Below are positions 55,359-63,418 of a stretch of 64,000 nt of DNA, in pieces (position 1 is the stretch's first letter; each line of letters starts with the position of its first letter). This stretch comes from Thermoguttaceae bacterium (GTDB lineage Bacteria > Planctomycetota > Planctomycetia > Pirellulales > Thermoguttaceae). The position numbers and the translations under genes were made by a program. The notes below the pieces were generated by a model. The model was given only the letters and a program-made list of their open reading frames with translations, was not told the origin of the DNA and did no database searches. The stretch covers positions 1 to 64,000 of the forward strand of contig JANXBW010000005.1 of NCBI GenBank assembly GCA_025060325.1, given 5' to 3'.

Positions 55359-55692
55359 GGGCCCCTTTTCTCGCTCCCGCAACGGCAGACATTACTCAAC
55401 ACTTTGCCAAGGTGTTATTGGCACCGTTTTGGTAAGAAACCCAGTCGCCATTTCCACAACCACAGAATCGAAAATGGGGAGACATCCTTTTCTCCCCATT
55501 TTCTGGCAATCTTACCCGTCTCTTCCCTGAGAGGGGTAGGTACCCACAAACCCAGGCAAAATCCCAGCGTGGATTAACTTGGGAAGGTTTGCTCTAGCTT
55601 TTTCGGTCCGTTTGCCGTGGGTGGGCAGCAGCTTTTTGGTCGAGGACCTTTTTGTCAACGGCGCTTTGTTCCCAAGCGCAGATGGGGCTGGT
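55359..55692. other. Intergenic stretch with a hairpin
   Basis: Between the lipoprotein gene and the TPR gene. Besides the inverted repeat at 55470-55503 nothing is recognised. The promoter of the TPR/ExbB/ExbD cluster should lie here. Confidence 0.4.
55470..55503 (-). terminator. Perfect 13-bp stem hairpin, likely terminator
   Basis: GAAAATGGGGAGA (55470-55482) pairs perfectly with TCTCCCCATTTTC (55491-55503) around an 8-base loop. The stem is G/C-rich in its inner half and A/T-rich at its base, the layout of a bidirectional rho-independent terminator. It lies downstream of the lipoprotein gene and upstream of the TPR gene, so it probably ends the lipoprotein transcript. Confidence 0.7.
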
Positions 55693-56259
55693 TTAATACG
55701 GACTTCCCGGACCGAAGTCGGCATCACCAACTAGGTGGAGGTGACAGTGGTCGATGTACACGACTTCGCAGGCGTCTTCGTTCACTTTCTTGTGGGGTAG
55801 GGGCCAACCAACCCATGTGACCTCGGTGAAGTAGATAATGCACTTGTAGTGAGCATGGTGCAGCTGAGCTGGCCCGATCAGCGGGTAAACTCGGGGTGGG
55901 TCGACATAGTCACCGAGTGGCTCGATCACAATTCGCACGTTTTTCCGTTGGACTTCATGGAGGAAAGGAATACCACCTTCCAAAGGCCGGGCCTTTTCCA
56001 ACGCCCGCATGATCTCATCCTGGCTGGGCGGATCTAAAGCCCTTACAGGTCCGCCGGCGGTAATGGGACCCATTATCACGACCTTCTTGTACCGCTCCTC
56101 CTCCCAATGGCGATCTTCGAGCTGATCCTGAAAGAAGGGGCTAACGGGGATCGGAACACTCAGGGCACCAAGGTTCGGGCCGTAACTGGCACAGCCCGTC
56201 GCCAGTAACAGGCAAATTCCCAGCAAAAGCAGTGGTCCAATGCCGGTAGTCCTGATCAT
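55693..56259 (-). CDS. Small lipoprotein, unknown family
   Basis: A 188-residue protein with a lipoprotein signal: a short basic start, LLLLGICLLLATGCASYG with lipobox ATGC (Cys23). The mature part has YKKVVIMGPITAGGPVRALD (about 57-76) and a His-rich C-terminal stretch (LHHAHYKCIIYFTEVTWVGW, then IDHCHLHLVGDADF). The clustered His/Cys/Asp residues could bind a metal. I do not recognise a named family; similar lipoproteins are common in planctomycetes as conserved hypotheticals. It stands alone, with a hairpin terminator downstream. Confidence 0.8.
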   Translation of the reverse strand: MIRTTGIGPLLLLGICLLLATGCASYGPNLGALSVPIPVSPFFQDQLEDRHWEEERYKKVVIMGPITAGGPVRALDPPSQDEIMRALEKARPLEGGIPFLHEVQRKNVRIVIEPLGDYVDPPRVYPLIGPAQLHHAHYKCIIYFTEVTWVGWPLPHKKVNEDACEVVYIDHCHLHLVGDADFGPGSPY

Positions 56260-57397
56260 TGAGCTGACCCCAGTATTTCCCTTCCGCTGGTGAGCGTTTG
56301 TAATACGGGCACATTAATAGACTGTTATGGCGCGGTTGCCCGGCGGAAACATTCCATCAGCCTACAGTTAAATATCGAGTCCGGTTCTGCCATACTTGCA
56401 GCTTTTTCCGATCTTGGCACACTCGACGCTCGTTCGGGTAATTAAGCCCCCGGCCAAATGTGAAAAGGGGAAAAATGGCAAAGAAAGTGCGTTTAGAAAC
56501 TGGGGGAGTCTAGCGAGGATTGAAAGTGCTCGATTTGCCAAAAATCACACTCCCCGCCTGTCAATCGTTTGGTGGCTTAGGAGGATTTGGGCGCTGGGAG
56601 AGCTGAGAAAATGGGAGATTTATGCCGGTCGAAGCGGTAAGAAAGCTTTGGATCTGCCTGAGCAGCTTGAATCTAGGGCGGTCGGGCTGCTCGGCTTTTC
56701 CGCAGAAGAGTGTGCGTCGCTTCTCGGGTTTGAATGAAGTCTCCGGGCATGATTCGACGATCGCAGAGCCGACCGATTTTTGACCTATTCTTGTATTAGT
56801 TGGAGGCCAAAAGCTGCCTGGCCACAACGGCCGGCAAATTTTGTTTCGCTGCGCCGTTGTAAAACCGTTGACTTGTGCACCTGGATTTCGCAACCCGCGC
56901 GTAAATTACGGACCGCGGAGCCAAGTGATTGCGGAGCTGAACTCCGGCTTTTTTTCCAAGAAATGTGCAGAAACTCCTGTGAAGGTCTCTGATAAGTCAA
57001 TCGGCCCCTGAAGCCGGGCAGAATCTAAGAGGAACATGGCTATTTAGTCAGCCGAGCCGGAGAGACGTTGGCGAACCGGTGACGCGCTGAGAGTTGAGCT
57101 ATCACTAGAGAAGAGGCGCCACCGTTTCGCAATTCCGCCGTGCAAGTTGATCTTTTTCCTCCAGCTTAGGTTTGGACCGGCTGCGAAGCTTTCTCCTTTA
57201 AAAGGCCGAATTTCCGGTTGCAGCCGGGAAACTCATTTGGATTGCTATAAGTGTTTTGCACAGGTAAGTCGCGGCACACTGCTAAACCGGCGCGGTCAGT
57301 GGCATTTGGCTGAGGAGTTCGAATGGGTGGAAGTGCGCTTTTCGGTGTGTGGCAGTAAGTTAAGGCACCTTGTCCGACCGGCAAGAGGAAAGAAGCG
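56260..57397. other. Long divergent intergenic stretch
   Basis: About 1.1 kb between the lipoprotein gene (minus) and cheX (plus). The longest open frame (56396-56737, plus, 113 codons) shows no family, signal or ribosome-binding site. AGAGGAAAGAAG just before 57398 is the cheX ribosome-binding site. Confidence 0.4.
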
Positions 57398-57892
57398 ATG
57401 AGCAACACGGCGATGCGGGTCGAACACATTAACCCGTTCATCTCGGCTGTGCTCACCACCTTTCGGACCATGCTTGGTTGGGAGTTGCGGCGGGGTAAGC
57501 CGGTGGTCAAGAGGGTCCGCACAGCCGATCACCAAGTGAGCGGGGTTATTGGGCTATCCGGGAAAGCGGTGGGTACCGTGGTGCTAAGCTTTTCGGAACA
57601 AGTTGCTCTCAAAGCGGCTTCGGCTCTTCTCCTAGAGGATCTCCACGAAATAAATACTGAAGTTCTCGATGCCGTGGGCGAGCTCACCAACATGGTAGCC
57701 GGCGCTGCCAAAGCCCAGCTGGAGGAATATCAACTTTCTGTCAGTCTTCCCAACGTGGTCACAGGCCATCAACATATGGTCCACTTCCCGTCGACAGTTA
57801 CGCCAATTTCAATTCCGTTCGAAACTGAACATGGCCCGTTTACGCTCGAAGTGGCACTCGCCCCCCAAGAAGAACTTGTGCGGAACAACTAG
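57398..57892 (+). CDS. CheX-like chemotaxis phosphatase
   Basis: A 164-residue protein of the CheC/CheX/FliY-type phosphatase family, CheX subgroup. The catalytic helix has the E-x-x-N motif: VLDAVGELTNMVAGAAKAQ, with Glu and Asn three residues apart (E95, N98). The single-domain length and the VSGVIGLSGKAVGTVVLSF core are typical. Such proteins dephosphorylate CheY-type receivers. No chemotaxis or flagellar gene is present in the window, so it may serve a non-motility two-component pathway. A good AGAGGAAAG precedes the ATG. Its stop codon shares a CTAG with the converging DUF523 gene. Confidence 0.9.
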   Translation: MSNTAMRVEHINPFISAVLTTFRTMLGWELRRGKPVVKRVRTADHQVSGVIGLSGKAVGTVVLSFSEQVALKAASALLLEDLHEINTEVLDAVGELTNMVAGAAKAQLEEYQLSVSLPNVVTGHQHMVHFPSTVTPISIPFETEHGPFTLEVALAPQEELVRNN

Positions 57893-58875
57893 AAGATCTG
57901 ACTCCGCAGGGCCAATTCAGCTGGGTAAGGTTCCAGATATACCTGGCCCTTTAAGTACTCCACATCGAATACGCGCACGTAGTGTCTGATTAACACGAGC
58001 GGCACAACCAGCGGTACCTGCCCTTTGCGAAAATCTTCGATTGTTGCCAGGACTTCCTGCCGGCTCTCGCGATCGAGCTTATCACTAAAAAACCCCAGCA
58101 TATGATGCATGACATTCGCGTGCTTGCCGCGTGTGGTAGGCACCTCCAAGGCCTGAAGGAAAAGCTCCTCATATTGAGCTTTTAACTCGCTTCGGGGGAG
58201 TTCCTTTGCCCGGGCAATCAGCCGGCCCAAATCCTGAGCCTTTTGGGGACTATGGGCAAGCAGCTGGATCTTGTGGGCGGTATGAAACGCGACCAACTTC
58301 CCGACGGTCCAATTTGGCCGCCAGAGTTGTTTCAGCCGATAGTAAGCAAACACACGCTCGACCCAGTGCTCCCGCAAGTGTGGATCGTGGAGTCTTCCCT
58401 CTTCGATGACAGGTAAACGAGGCATAGCTTCCATCAACGCGGCGGCGAAAATTCCGGGGGCTGCTGGGCCGGGTTTGCCGTCCTGCCGTACCGTTCGAAC
58501 CCGAAGTCCACAGCTGGGGCTGTTTTTCTTTAGGATGTAGCCACATAGATCTTGTTCGACTAATTCTGCCAACCGCTTGCGCGCCCAAGATTCCATTTTT
58601 TCGGTGTAGTCGTCTCCGGTGCTAGGCATTATTAGGCGGACAGCGTCGCGATCGTGCCGCTCAAGGCGCAGCGTTGGCCGGGGGACCCCGAGGCCGATCT
58701 CCACCTCAGGACAGACCGGGACAAATTCAAAAAATTTTCCCAAGGTTCCCAAAATGTACAGGTCGCGGGCATGCATCCCGTTGTAGCGCACCGGCTCCCC
58801 TAAAAGACAGCTTGAGATCCCGATTCGAATCGGGTCAGCCAGGTCCAGACCGCTGGTCGCGCCTTTGTCTACCAT
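57889..58875 (-). CDS. DUF523-DUF1722 protein
   Basis: About 328 residues from the ATG at 58875, with GGAG nine bases upstream; a start at 58953 is open but less likely. The N-terminal DUF523 domain (about 12-155) carries the conserved Cys motifs GISSCLLGEPVRYNG (Cys23), PVCPEVEIGLGVPRP and NSPSCG. The C-terminal DUF1722 (YbgA-like) domain (about 175-325) is helical. YbgA-type genes often accompany photolyases or Fe-S/thiol metabolism, and DUF523 has been linked to 2-thiouracil desulfidation and Fe-S chemistry in other bacteria. No such partner gene is visible here. It probably acts in the cytoplasm. It converges on cheX, their stops overlapping by 4 bases. Confidence 0.9.
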   Translation of the reverse strand: MVDKGATSGLDLADPIRIGISSCLLGEPVRYNGMHARDLYILGTLGKFFEFVPVCPEVEIGLGVPRPTLRLERHDRDAVRLIMPSTGDDYTEKMESWARKRLAELVEQDLCGYILKKNSPSCGLRVRTVRQDGKPGPAAPGIFAAALMEAMPRLPVIEEGRLHDPHLREHWVERVFAYYRLKQLWRPNWTVGKLVAFHTAHKIQLLAHSPQKAQDLGRLIARAKELPRSELKAQYEELFLQALEVPTTRGKHANVMHHMLGFFSDKLDRESRQEVLATIEDFRKGQVPLVVPLVLIRHYVRVFDVEYLKGQVYLEPYPAELALRSQIF

Positions 58876-60324
58876 GGGAGCTCCGTAGGCACTCTCTGCG
58901 GAGTTATGAAACGTCAACAAGTAAACGGGGGATTTGTCTGACCCTGGGCACACTGGCCACTGGTTGCGGAGCTTGCTGAAGCGAAGTGTCCCCCCACAAC
59001 TGGAGCCAAAGCGACTCTCCTATTTTACTAAATAGCTCCCCACGCCAGCGATAGCGCAAGCACCTCAACTTGATCTTGGCAAATAAGAAGCCTCTGCCCT
59101 CCCTCTAAGTTGCACCAGCCAGCCGCCCAGCGCTACACTTCCGTTGTGGAGCTATTTAGGGGTCAACAAGAGTTTTCGCCCCCGTTGACGGCCCGGTTTC
59201 TCTCGGTGGGGAGCTGGGGATCACTCGGGAGATCTAAAGTTCCTCGAATAGAAAAGACCTTGCGGAAAAGCCCTTCACGGAGTCGGCCCAAGCATACGGC
59301 GACGGTCGGCTCGGTATTTTCCTTTTGGACTTGAGGGCGTCCGCGAATCGCACATCCCGAGGCCATGGCGGACTCTATTCCAGGCCTGGGAAACCACTAG
59401 CCGCTTTCGTGCCATGATCGGAACGTTGCGGCCCCTTGCCCCTGAAAAAGGGAATTACCGGGACAAGACTCAAGAAGTGCCCATTGGGGCCTATTGAGTC
59501 GGGTTTCTCCCGGAGTCCTTGTGCCTTGCTAACGGCAAAGAGGGGCGACTTCGCTCAAAGGCGCTCGTTGATCCAGATGGATATTCCCTGATGACTTGCA
59601 AGATATACCGCCCACCTCCGTCCGAGGGGGCAGGTTGCTGTCCTCACGCTGGGTAGCCTTCAGGGACAGCAAAGTCCCGATGCTTTTCCCAATCAAAAAA
59701 GCCTTGACCTTACAGCTTTAGGCCCGCGGTGGTAGCTCCACCACTCAAACGGGGAGAATAACAGGGGGACCACTTTGAAGGGGGTTTAGCATATCCAGCT
59801 ATACGGCGCTCTTAATGGTTTGATGTGGTAGCTGGAAACCGGCCGTTTCCGCGCGGGTTTCGCGGGCTTTGGGCGATGGAGCAATGGTGGTCTTGACCAA
59901 GGGTTAATGGGTGGTAGCCGTCGGGACTTCCGGCGGCTTTAAGGGGCCCTCAGATTCCGAAGGAAGGGCTCCCCCGGGCACTCAAGCAGTAACGATCGAT
60001 GGGCCGAGCCGAACCGCCTTCGGGAGGAAACCAAACGGAGGGGAAATTGTCCGCCGCTTTGGGCCGGGTTAGATCGGCTTAAGAAAAATGTCCGCTTGAC
60101 TCTGCTTGCGGGTTATCTGTAAAAGCCATCGCAACTTTTCGGGACAAAGGAACGGCCGTTCTTTGGGGAAGCTTTTTACCAATCGACCAATCTACTGAGG
60201 CTCAGTGGCCGGAGGCCGTCGGAAGCTAATTACCAGGCCCGCCTTTTCGGTGGGGCAACCTCTAGGCCTTTTCGCTTGAAGCGGGTGTTCCCCGGAAGGG
60301 TATTGCTCGAGGACGCGGCGATAG
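58876..60324. other. Longest gene-free stretch of the window
   Basis: About 1.45 kb with repeat copy A (59029-59158) at its left end. From about 59370 to 60230 neither strand has an open frame worth considering, unusual for this dense genome. No rRNA, tRNA or known riboswitch was recognised. It contains short G- and C-rich runs and a weak small inverted repeat (GTGGTAGCTCCACCAC near 59730). Confidence 0.5.
59029..59158 (+). repeat. MITE-like inverted-repeat element, copy A
   Basis: A 130-bp non-coding element with left end TAAATAGCTCCCCACG and right end, reversed, TAAATAGCTCCACAACGG. It is about 91 percent identical by eye to copy B (33368-33497), same length and orientation. Copy C (1693-1821) is a diverged inverted relative. 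The outermost TA could be a duplicated target. It lies just upstream of the DUF523 gene's start and could influence its promoter (inference). Confidence 0.85.
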
Positions 60325-61368
60325 ATGCAGATTCGCACTTTGACGCCAAGCCACCAGTCAGGGGATAGCGCTTCCTTTTCGGGGCGTGCCGTCCCCCTAC
60401 CGCCGCGTTTACGGATCCTCTATGTTGCGGGCCACCGAAAGATTGGAGCTTGGCTATTTGAGGCCTTGGACCGGGAGCTTCCGGCCAAAGTGTCCAGGCA
60501 AGAAGTGATCGGACCGGTGGCGGGCTTGGCACGGCTCCAGGAAGAAGATTTCGACCTGGTGCTTCTTAGCCATGAGCCACCGGAGTTGGACGCGCTTCAA
60601 CTAACGCAGGCAGCTCGCACCGCCGGATCCGACCTGCCGATAGTTATCCTTGGCAACCAAAGCGAACAAGAGCTCGCGGCTTCAAGCTATGAGCACGGGG
60701 CAGACGCCTATCTTTGTGCGCACACCGCGACACTCCGGACAGTTTTGTGGGTGGCAGCTCGGGCGATCGAGCGGTTTCATCTCTTGCGGGAAAACCGCCG
60801 GTTGCACCAGATGGACGAGCAGCGTTCCCAGCGAGACCAGGAGGAGGTGGCTAAGCTTTTAGAAGAGCACCGACGCATCGTTGGTCAACTGCGGGCCCGC
60901 TGGGGGCGTCAGAGCTCGCCTGTCGGCATGGAACCTTCCTCACTTCTGTCGGAGAGCATGCAAGCCTCCCTTCCTTGCGATGCTCTAGCCCGCCATGGTA
61001 GACCGCTGCAGACCATCCCGCTGTTGCCAAGCAACTTCGCCCATCATTACCGGGACGTTCTTCGCGCCTATGTAATCATGGGTTGCGGAACCCTGGCCAA
61101 AGAACTTACCGAGCTTGTCGACGTGTTGGCTTCGACCGGTATATCCGCGCTTAGCGTGCTTGAGCTCCACACGGAAGTGGTCAGTGATCTTGTGCGGGGG
61201 CTGGGGAGCCGCAGCGCCCGTCACGTCCTCAATCGGGCTTACCTACTTATCGTGGAGCTTCTCCTGCGGCTGGCCGACAGTTACCGTGAACGCTATTGGG
61301 AAAGGGAGCACCCACCCACCCAACTTTTCCTTCCCGGTTTTGAACCGCGTTTAGGTCGAGCCGCCTGA
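60325..61368 (+). CDS. Degenerate receiver protein with RsbU-N-like C-terminus
   Basis: A 347-residue protein. Residues 28-150 have the fold pattern of a response-regulator receiver (LRILYVAGHRK, then DFDLVLLSHEPPEL and LPIVILG). All diagnostic residues are altered, however: the acidic pair is lost (ILYVAGH), the phospho-acceptor Asp is Ser82, the Thr is Gly110, and the Lys is Ala132. A coiled-coil linker (about 150-205) joins it to a helical C-terminal domain (about 235-325) with LRAYVIMGCGTLAKELTELV and LELHTEVVSDLVRGL. These resemble the RsbU N-terminal/phosphatase-regulator helical bundle. It probably signals by protein contact, not phosphorylation. The next gene on the same strand is a PAS/hemerythrin sensor. 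Confidence 0.65.
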   Translation: MQIRTLTPSHQSGDSASFSGRAVPLPPRLRILYVAGHRKIGAWLFEALDRELPAKVSRQEVIGPVAGLARLQEEDFDLVLLSHEPPELDALQLTQAARTAGSDLPIVILGNQSEQELAASSYEHGADAYLCAHTATLRTVLWVAARAIERFHLLRENRRLHQMDEQRSQRDQEEVAKLLEEHRRIVGQLRARWGRQSSPVGMEPSSLLSESMQASLPCDALARHGRPLQTIPLLPSNFAHHYRDVLRAYVIMGCGTLAKELTELVDVLASTGISALSVLELHTEVVSDLVRGLGSRSARHVLNRAYLLIVELLLRLADSYRERYWEREHPPTQLFLPGFEPRLGRAA

Positions 61369-61712
61369 CCGGGTGTCCGCGCCCCAGTTCGTCTGCCCAA
61401 TAAGTATTAACTGGAGCATTAACTGGCACCCTTTGATCCCGCCATGCATTCATCTGTCCGCCTACTGATTGGCCTCCCCGAAGTTCATCCTTTTCCGCCC
61501 CCGGCAGTGGTGGAAGGTGCGCCTCCGATTTGATCCAGATCAAGTTGCATTCCTCCGCTGGGGCGTAGGATTCCGTAAACAACGCACCTGGCTTGGCGAG
61601 GGAATGAAGGAAAAACCTTCCTGTCGACCCTTTCCAAGCTCTCTACAAACGCGATAGAAAGCTGCCTAACTCTATCCCACTGGGTCCAGTTTGTGTTAAA
61701 GGAGAGAAGTGG
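61369..61712. other. Intergenic stretch, nothing recognised
   Basis: 344 bases between two plus-strand genes. AAAGGAGAG just before 61713 is the ribosome-binding site of the next gene. No hairpin or coding frame was convincing. Confidence 0.4.
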
Positions 61713-62942
61713 ATGAGCGAGCCTCTCGGTCGGCAAAGCAGTAAGGCAGAGCTCATGAAAGAGATCCTCCGGGGACTGAGGGAGCATGGCTCGGTTGAGG
61801 AGGCCCGACGAAAATTTCGCGAGGTTGTGGGATCGGCTGATCCCCATGAAGTGGTAGCGATTGAACAACAGCTTTTGGCTGAAGGTGTGTCCGTGGCTGA
61901 GCTTTGCCAGGTGTGTGACCTCCACAGTCAGGTAGTTCAGGAGGTGCTACCCCCGCAGAGGCCTCAGTTTCCGGCGGGGCATCCTGCCGAGACATTTCAG
62001 CGGGAAAACCAGGCCATCCTTCAGCTTGTGGAAGAAATCGCCCGCCAGGCTGACTCCTGGTTATCAGTTGACAACCCGGAGAAGGAAAAGGCCGTTTGCT
62101 TGACCATTTTGGAAAAACTTCATCAACTTTTCGACGTAGATAAGCACTACAAGCGGAAGGAGTATTGCCTTTTTCCATATCTTGAACGCCATGGGATAAC
62201 AGGGCCCTCCCAAGTGATGTGGGCCAAGGACGACGAGATTCGGCAGAAGCTTAACTTGGTAAGCTCCCAGCTTGCGGCTGCCTGCACCCATTTGGATTCC
62301 GTCCGCAAGCGGGAGCTTGTTGGCTTGGTCAAGGAAGTATTAGCCCACGTTGTCGAGATGGTCAACAAGGAGGAAAACATCCTCCTACCCATGGCCGCCC
62401 GAATACTGTCCGAGCAAGAGTGGGAGGAAATTTGGCAACTTGCGCCACAATACGGGTGGTGCCTTGTCGAACCAGGCAACGATTACCAACCACGCAAGCT
62501 CGCTCAACAGACTACCGGAACGGCCTCGAATGAGGCAATCCAATTGCCGACAGGGAGATTGACTTACGAGCAACTCTTAGGAATCTTTCGGACCCTTCCT
62601 GTTGACTTGACATTTGTGGATGATAATGATCGGGTGGCCTACTTTTCCGATGGGGCTGAGCGCATTTTTGATCGTAATGTGGCTATCTTGGGCCGAAAGG
62701 TCCAGCACTGCCATCCCCCGAAAAGCATTGCGGTCGTGGAGCAGATTTTGAATGACTTCCGGAGTGGGCGGCGGAATGTGGCGGAATTCTGGATTCAATT
62801 CCGCGGCAAGTTTGTCCACATTCGGTACTTTGCGGTCCGCGATGAGAAAGGGAGGTACTTAGGTACGTTGGAGGTGACACAAGACATCAGCCGCATTCGT
62901 ACCCTGGAGGGCGAGCGCCGGCTACTTCAGTACGATGTCTAA
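61713..62942 (+). CDS. DUF438 / hemerythrin-like / PAS sensor protein
   Basis: A 409-residue soluble protein. The N-terminal DUF438 domain (about 10-80) has LREHGSVEEARRKFREVVG, then VVAIEQQLLAEGV. It is followed by a hemerythrin-like (HHE) domain (about 90-230) with FDVDKHYKRKEYCLFPYLER, then HGITGPSQVMW, and EVLAHVVEMVNKEENILLPM, carrying candidate di-iron His and Glu residues. A PAS domain (about 285-400) contains DLTFVDDNDRVAYFSDGAER, then VTQDISRI. In relatives this architecture is a redox, oxygen or nitric-oxide sensor in anaerobes. There is no output domain. A strong AAAGGAGAG precedes the ATG. It may pass its signal to another protein, perhaps the adjacent pseudo-receiver (inference). 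Confidence 0.9.
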   Translation: MSEPLGRQSSKAELMKEILRGLREHGSVEEARRKFREVVGSADPHEVVAIEQQLLAEGVSVAELCQVCDLHSQVVQEVLPPQRPQFPAGHPAETFQRENQAILQLVEEIARQADSWLSVDNPEKEKAVCLTILEKLHQLFDVDKHYKRKEYCLFPYLERHGITGPSQVMWAKDDEIRQKLNLVSSQLAAACTHLDSVRKRELVGLVKEVLAHVVEMVNKEENILLPMAARILSEQEWEEIWQLAPQYGWCLVEPGNDYQPRKLAQQTTGTASNEAIQLPTGRLTYEQLLGIFRTLPVDLTFVDDNDRVAYFSDGAERIFDRNVAILGRKVQHCHPPKSIAVVEQILNDFRSGRRNVAEFWIQFRGKFVHIRYFAVRDEKGRYLGTLEVTQDISRIRTLEGERRLLQYDV

Positions 62943-63418
62943 CTCCCCAAGGAGACCTCGCTGCCGGAAGCCAGCCCGCCAGAATCTTGATCCGAGGGCG
63001 TGGTAAGCATTCTACGTCAAAAAGTGGCCCTAGCTTTTCGCCCGTAGATCTTTCGGCACGCCGCCTTGCGCTTTAACCGGCATCCGCCCCGCCTTGGCCA
63101 GCGGGCGACGGTCTGCCCCTGGAGGGTTACTAACACTGTGCGGGGACTTCCAGTATCGGCCGGGGGGCGAGCCTCGGCGACGGATCTTGCCCCATCGGAA
63201 GACGGTTCTTTTCTTTCCGGCATTCACCGCCCCGTCGTAATCGCTATCTCCCGGACTTAAATTAACCGCTTATCTTGGCGCGAAGGCACCTACCGCGATC
63301 TCGTAACGGCAAGGTGCCATCGCTTAGCGAGTGCAAGCGAGTGCAAAGCGGACGGGCTAGTAAAACTCCGAACTTTCCGCGGTCGGGCGCAAGAGGATCA
63401 ACAACCAGGAGATGCTCC
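62943..63418. other. Intergenic stretch with a small tandem repeat
   Basis: About 0.48 kb. A tandem duplication of GCGAGTGCAA lies at 63327-63346. The opposing short open frames at 63017-63227 show no family. AGGAG at 63407-63411 is the ribosome-binding site of the transporter gene. Confidence 0.4.

Noticed and set aside
56396-56737. A 113-codon plus-strand frame upstream of cheX
   Set aside because: No family, start signal or codon pattern to support it.
59720-59745. GTGGTAGCTCCACCAC inverted repeat as a terminator or operator
   Set aside because: Short stem, nearly no loop and no T-tract; no gene end nearby.
60230-60532. A minus-strand frame over the start of the pseudo-receiver gene
   Set aside because: Antisense shadow of a real gene with Pro/Arg-rich composition and no motif.
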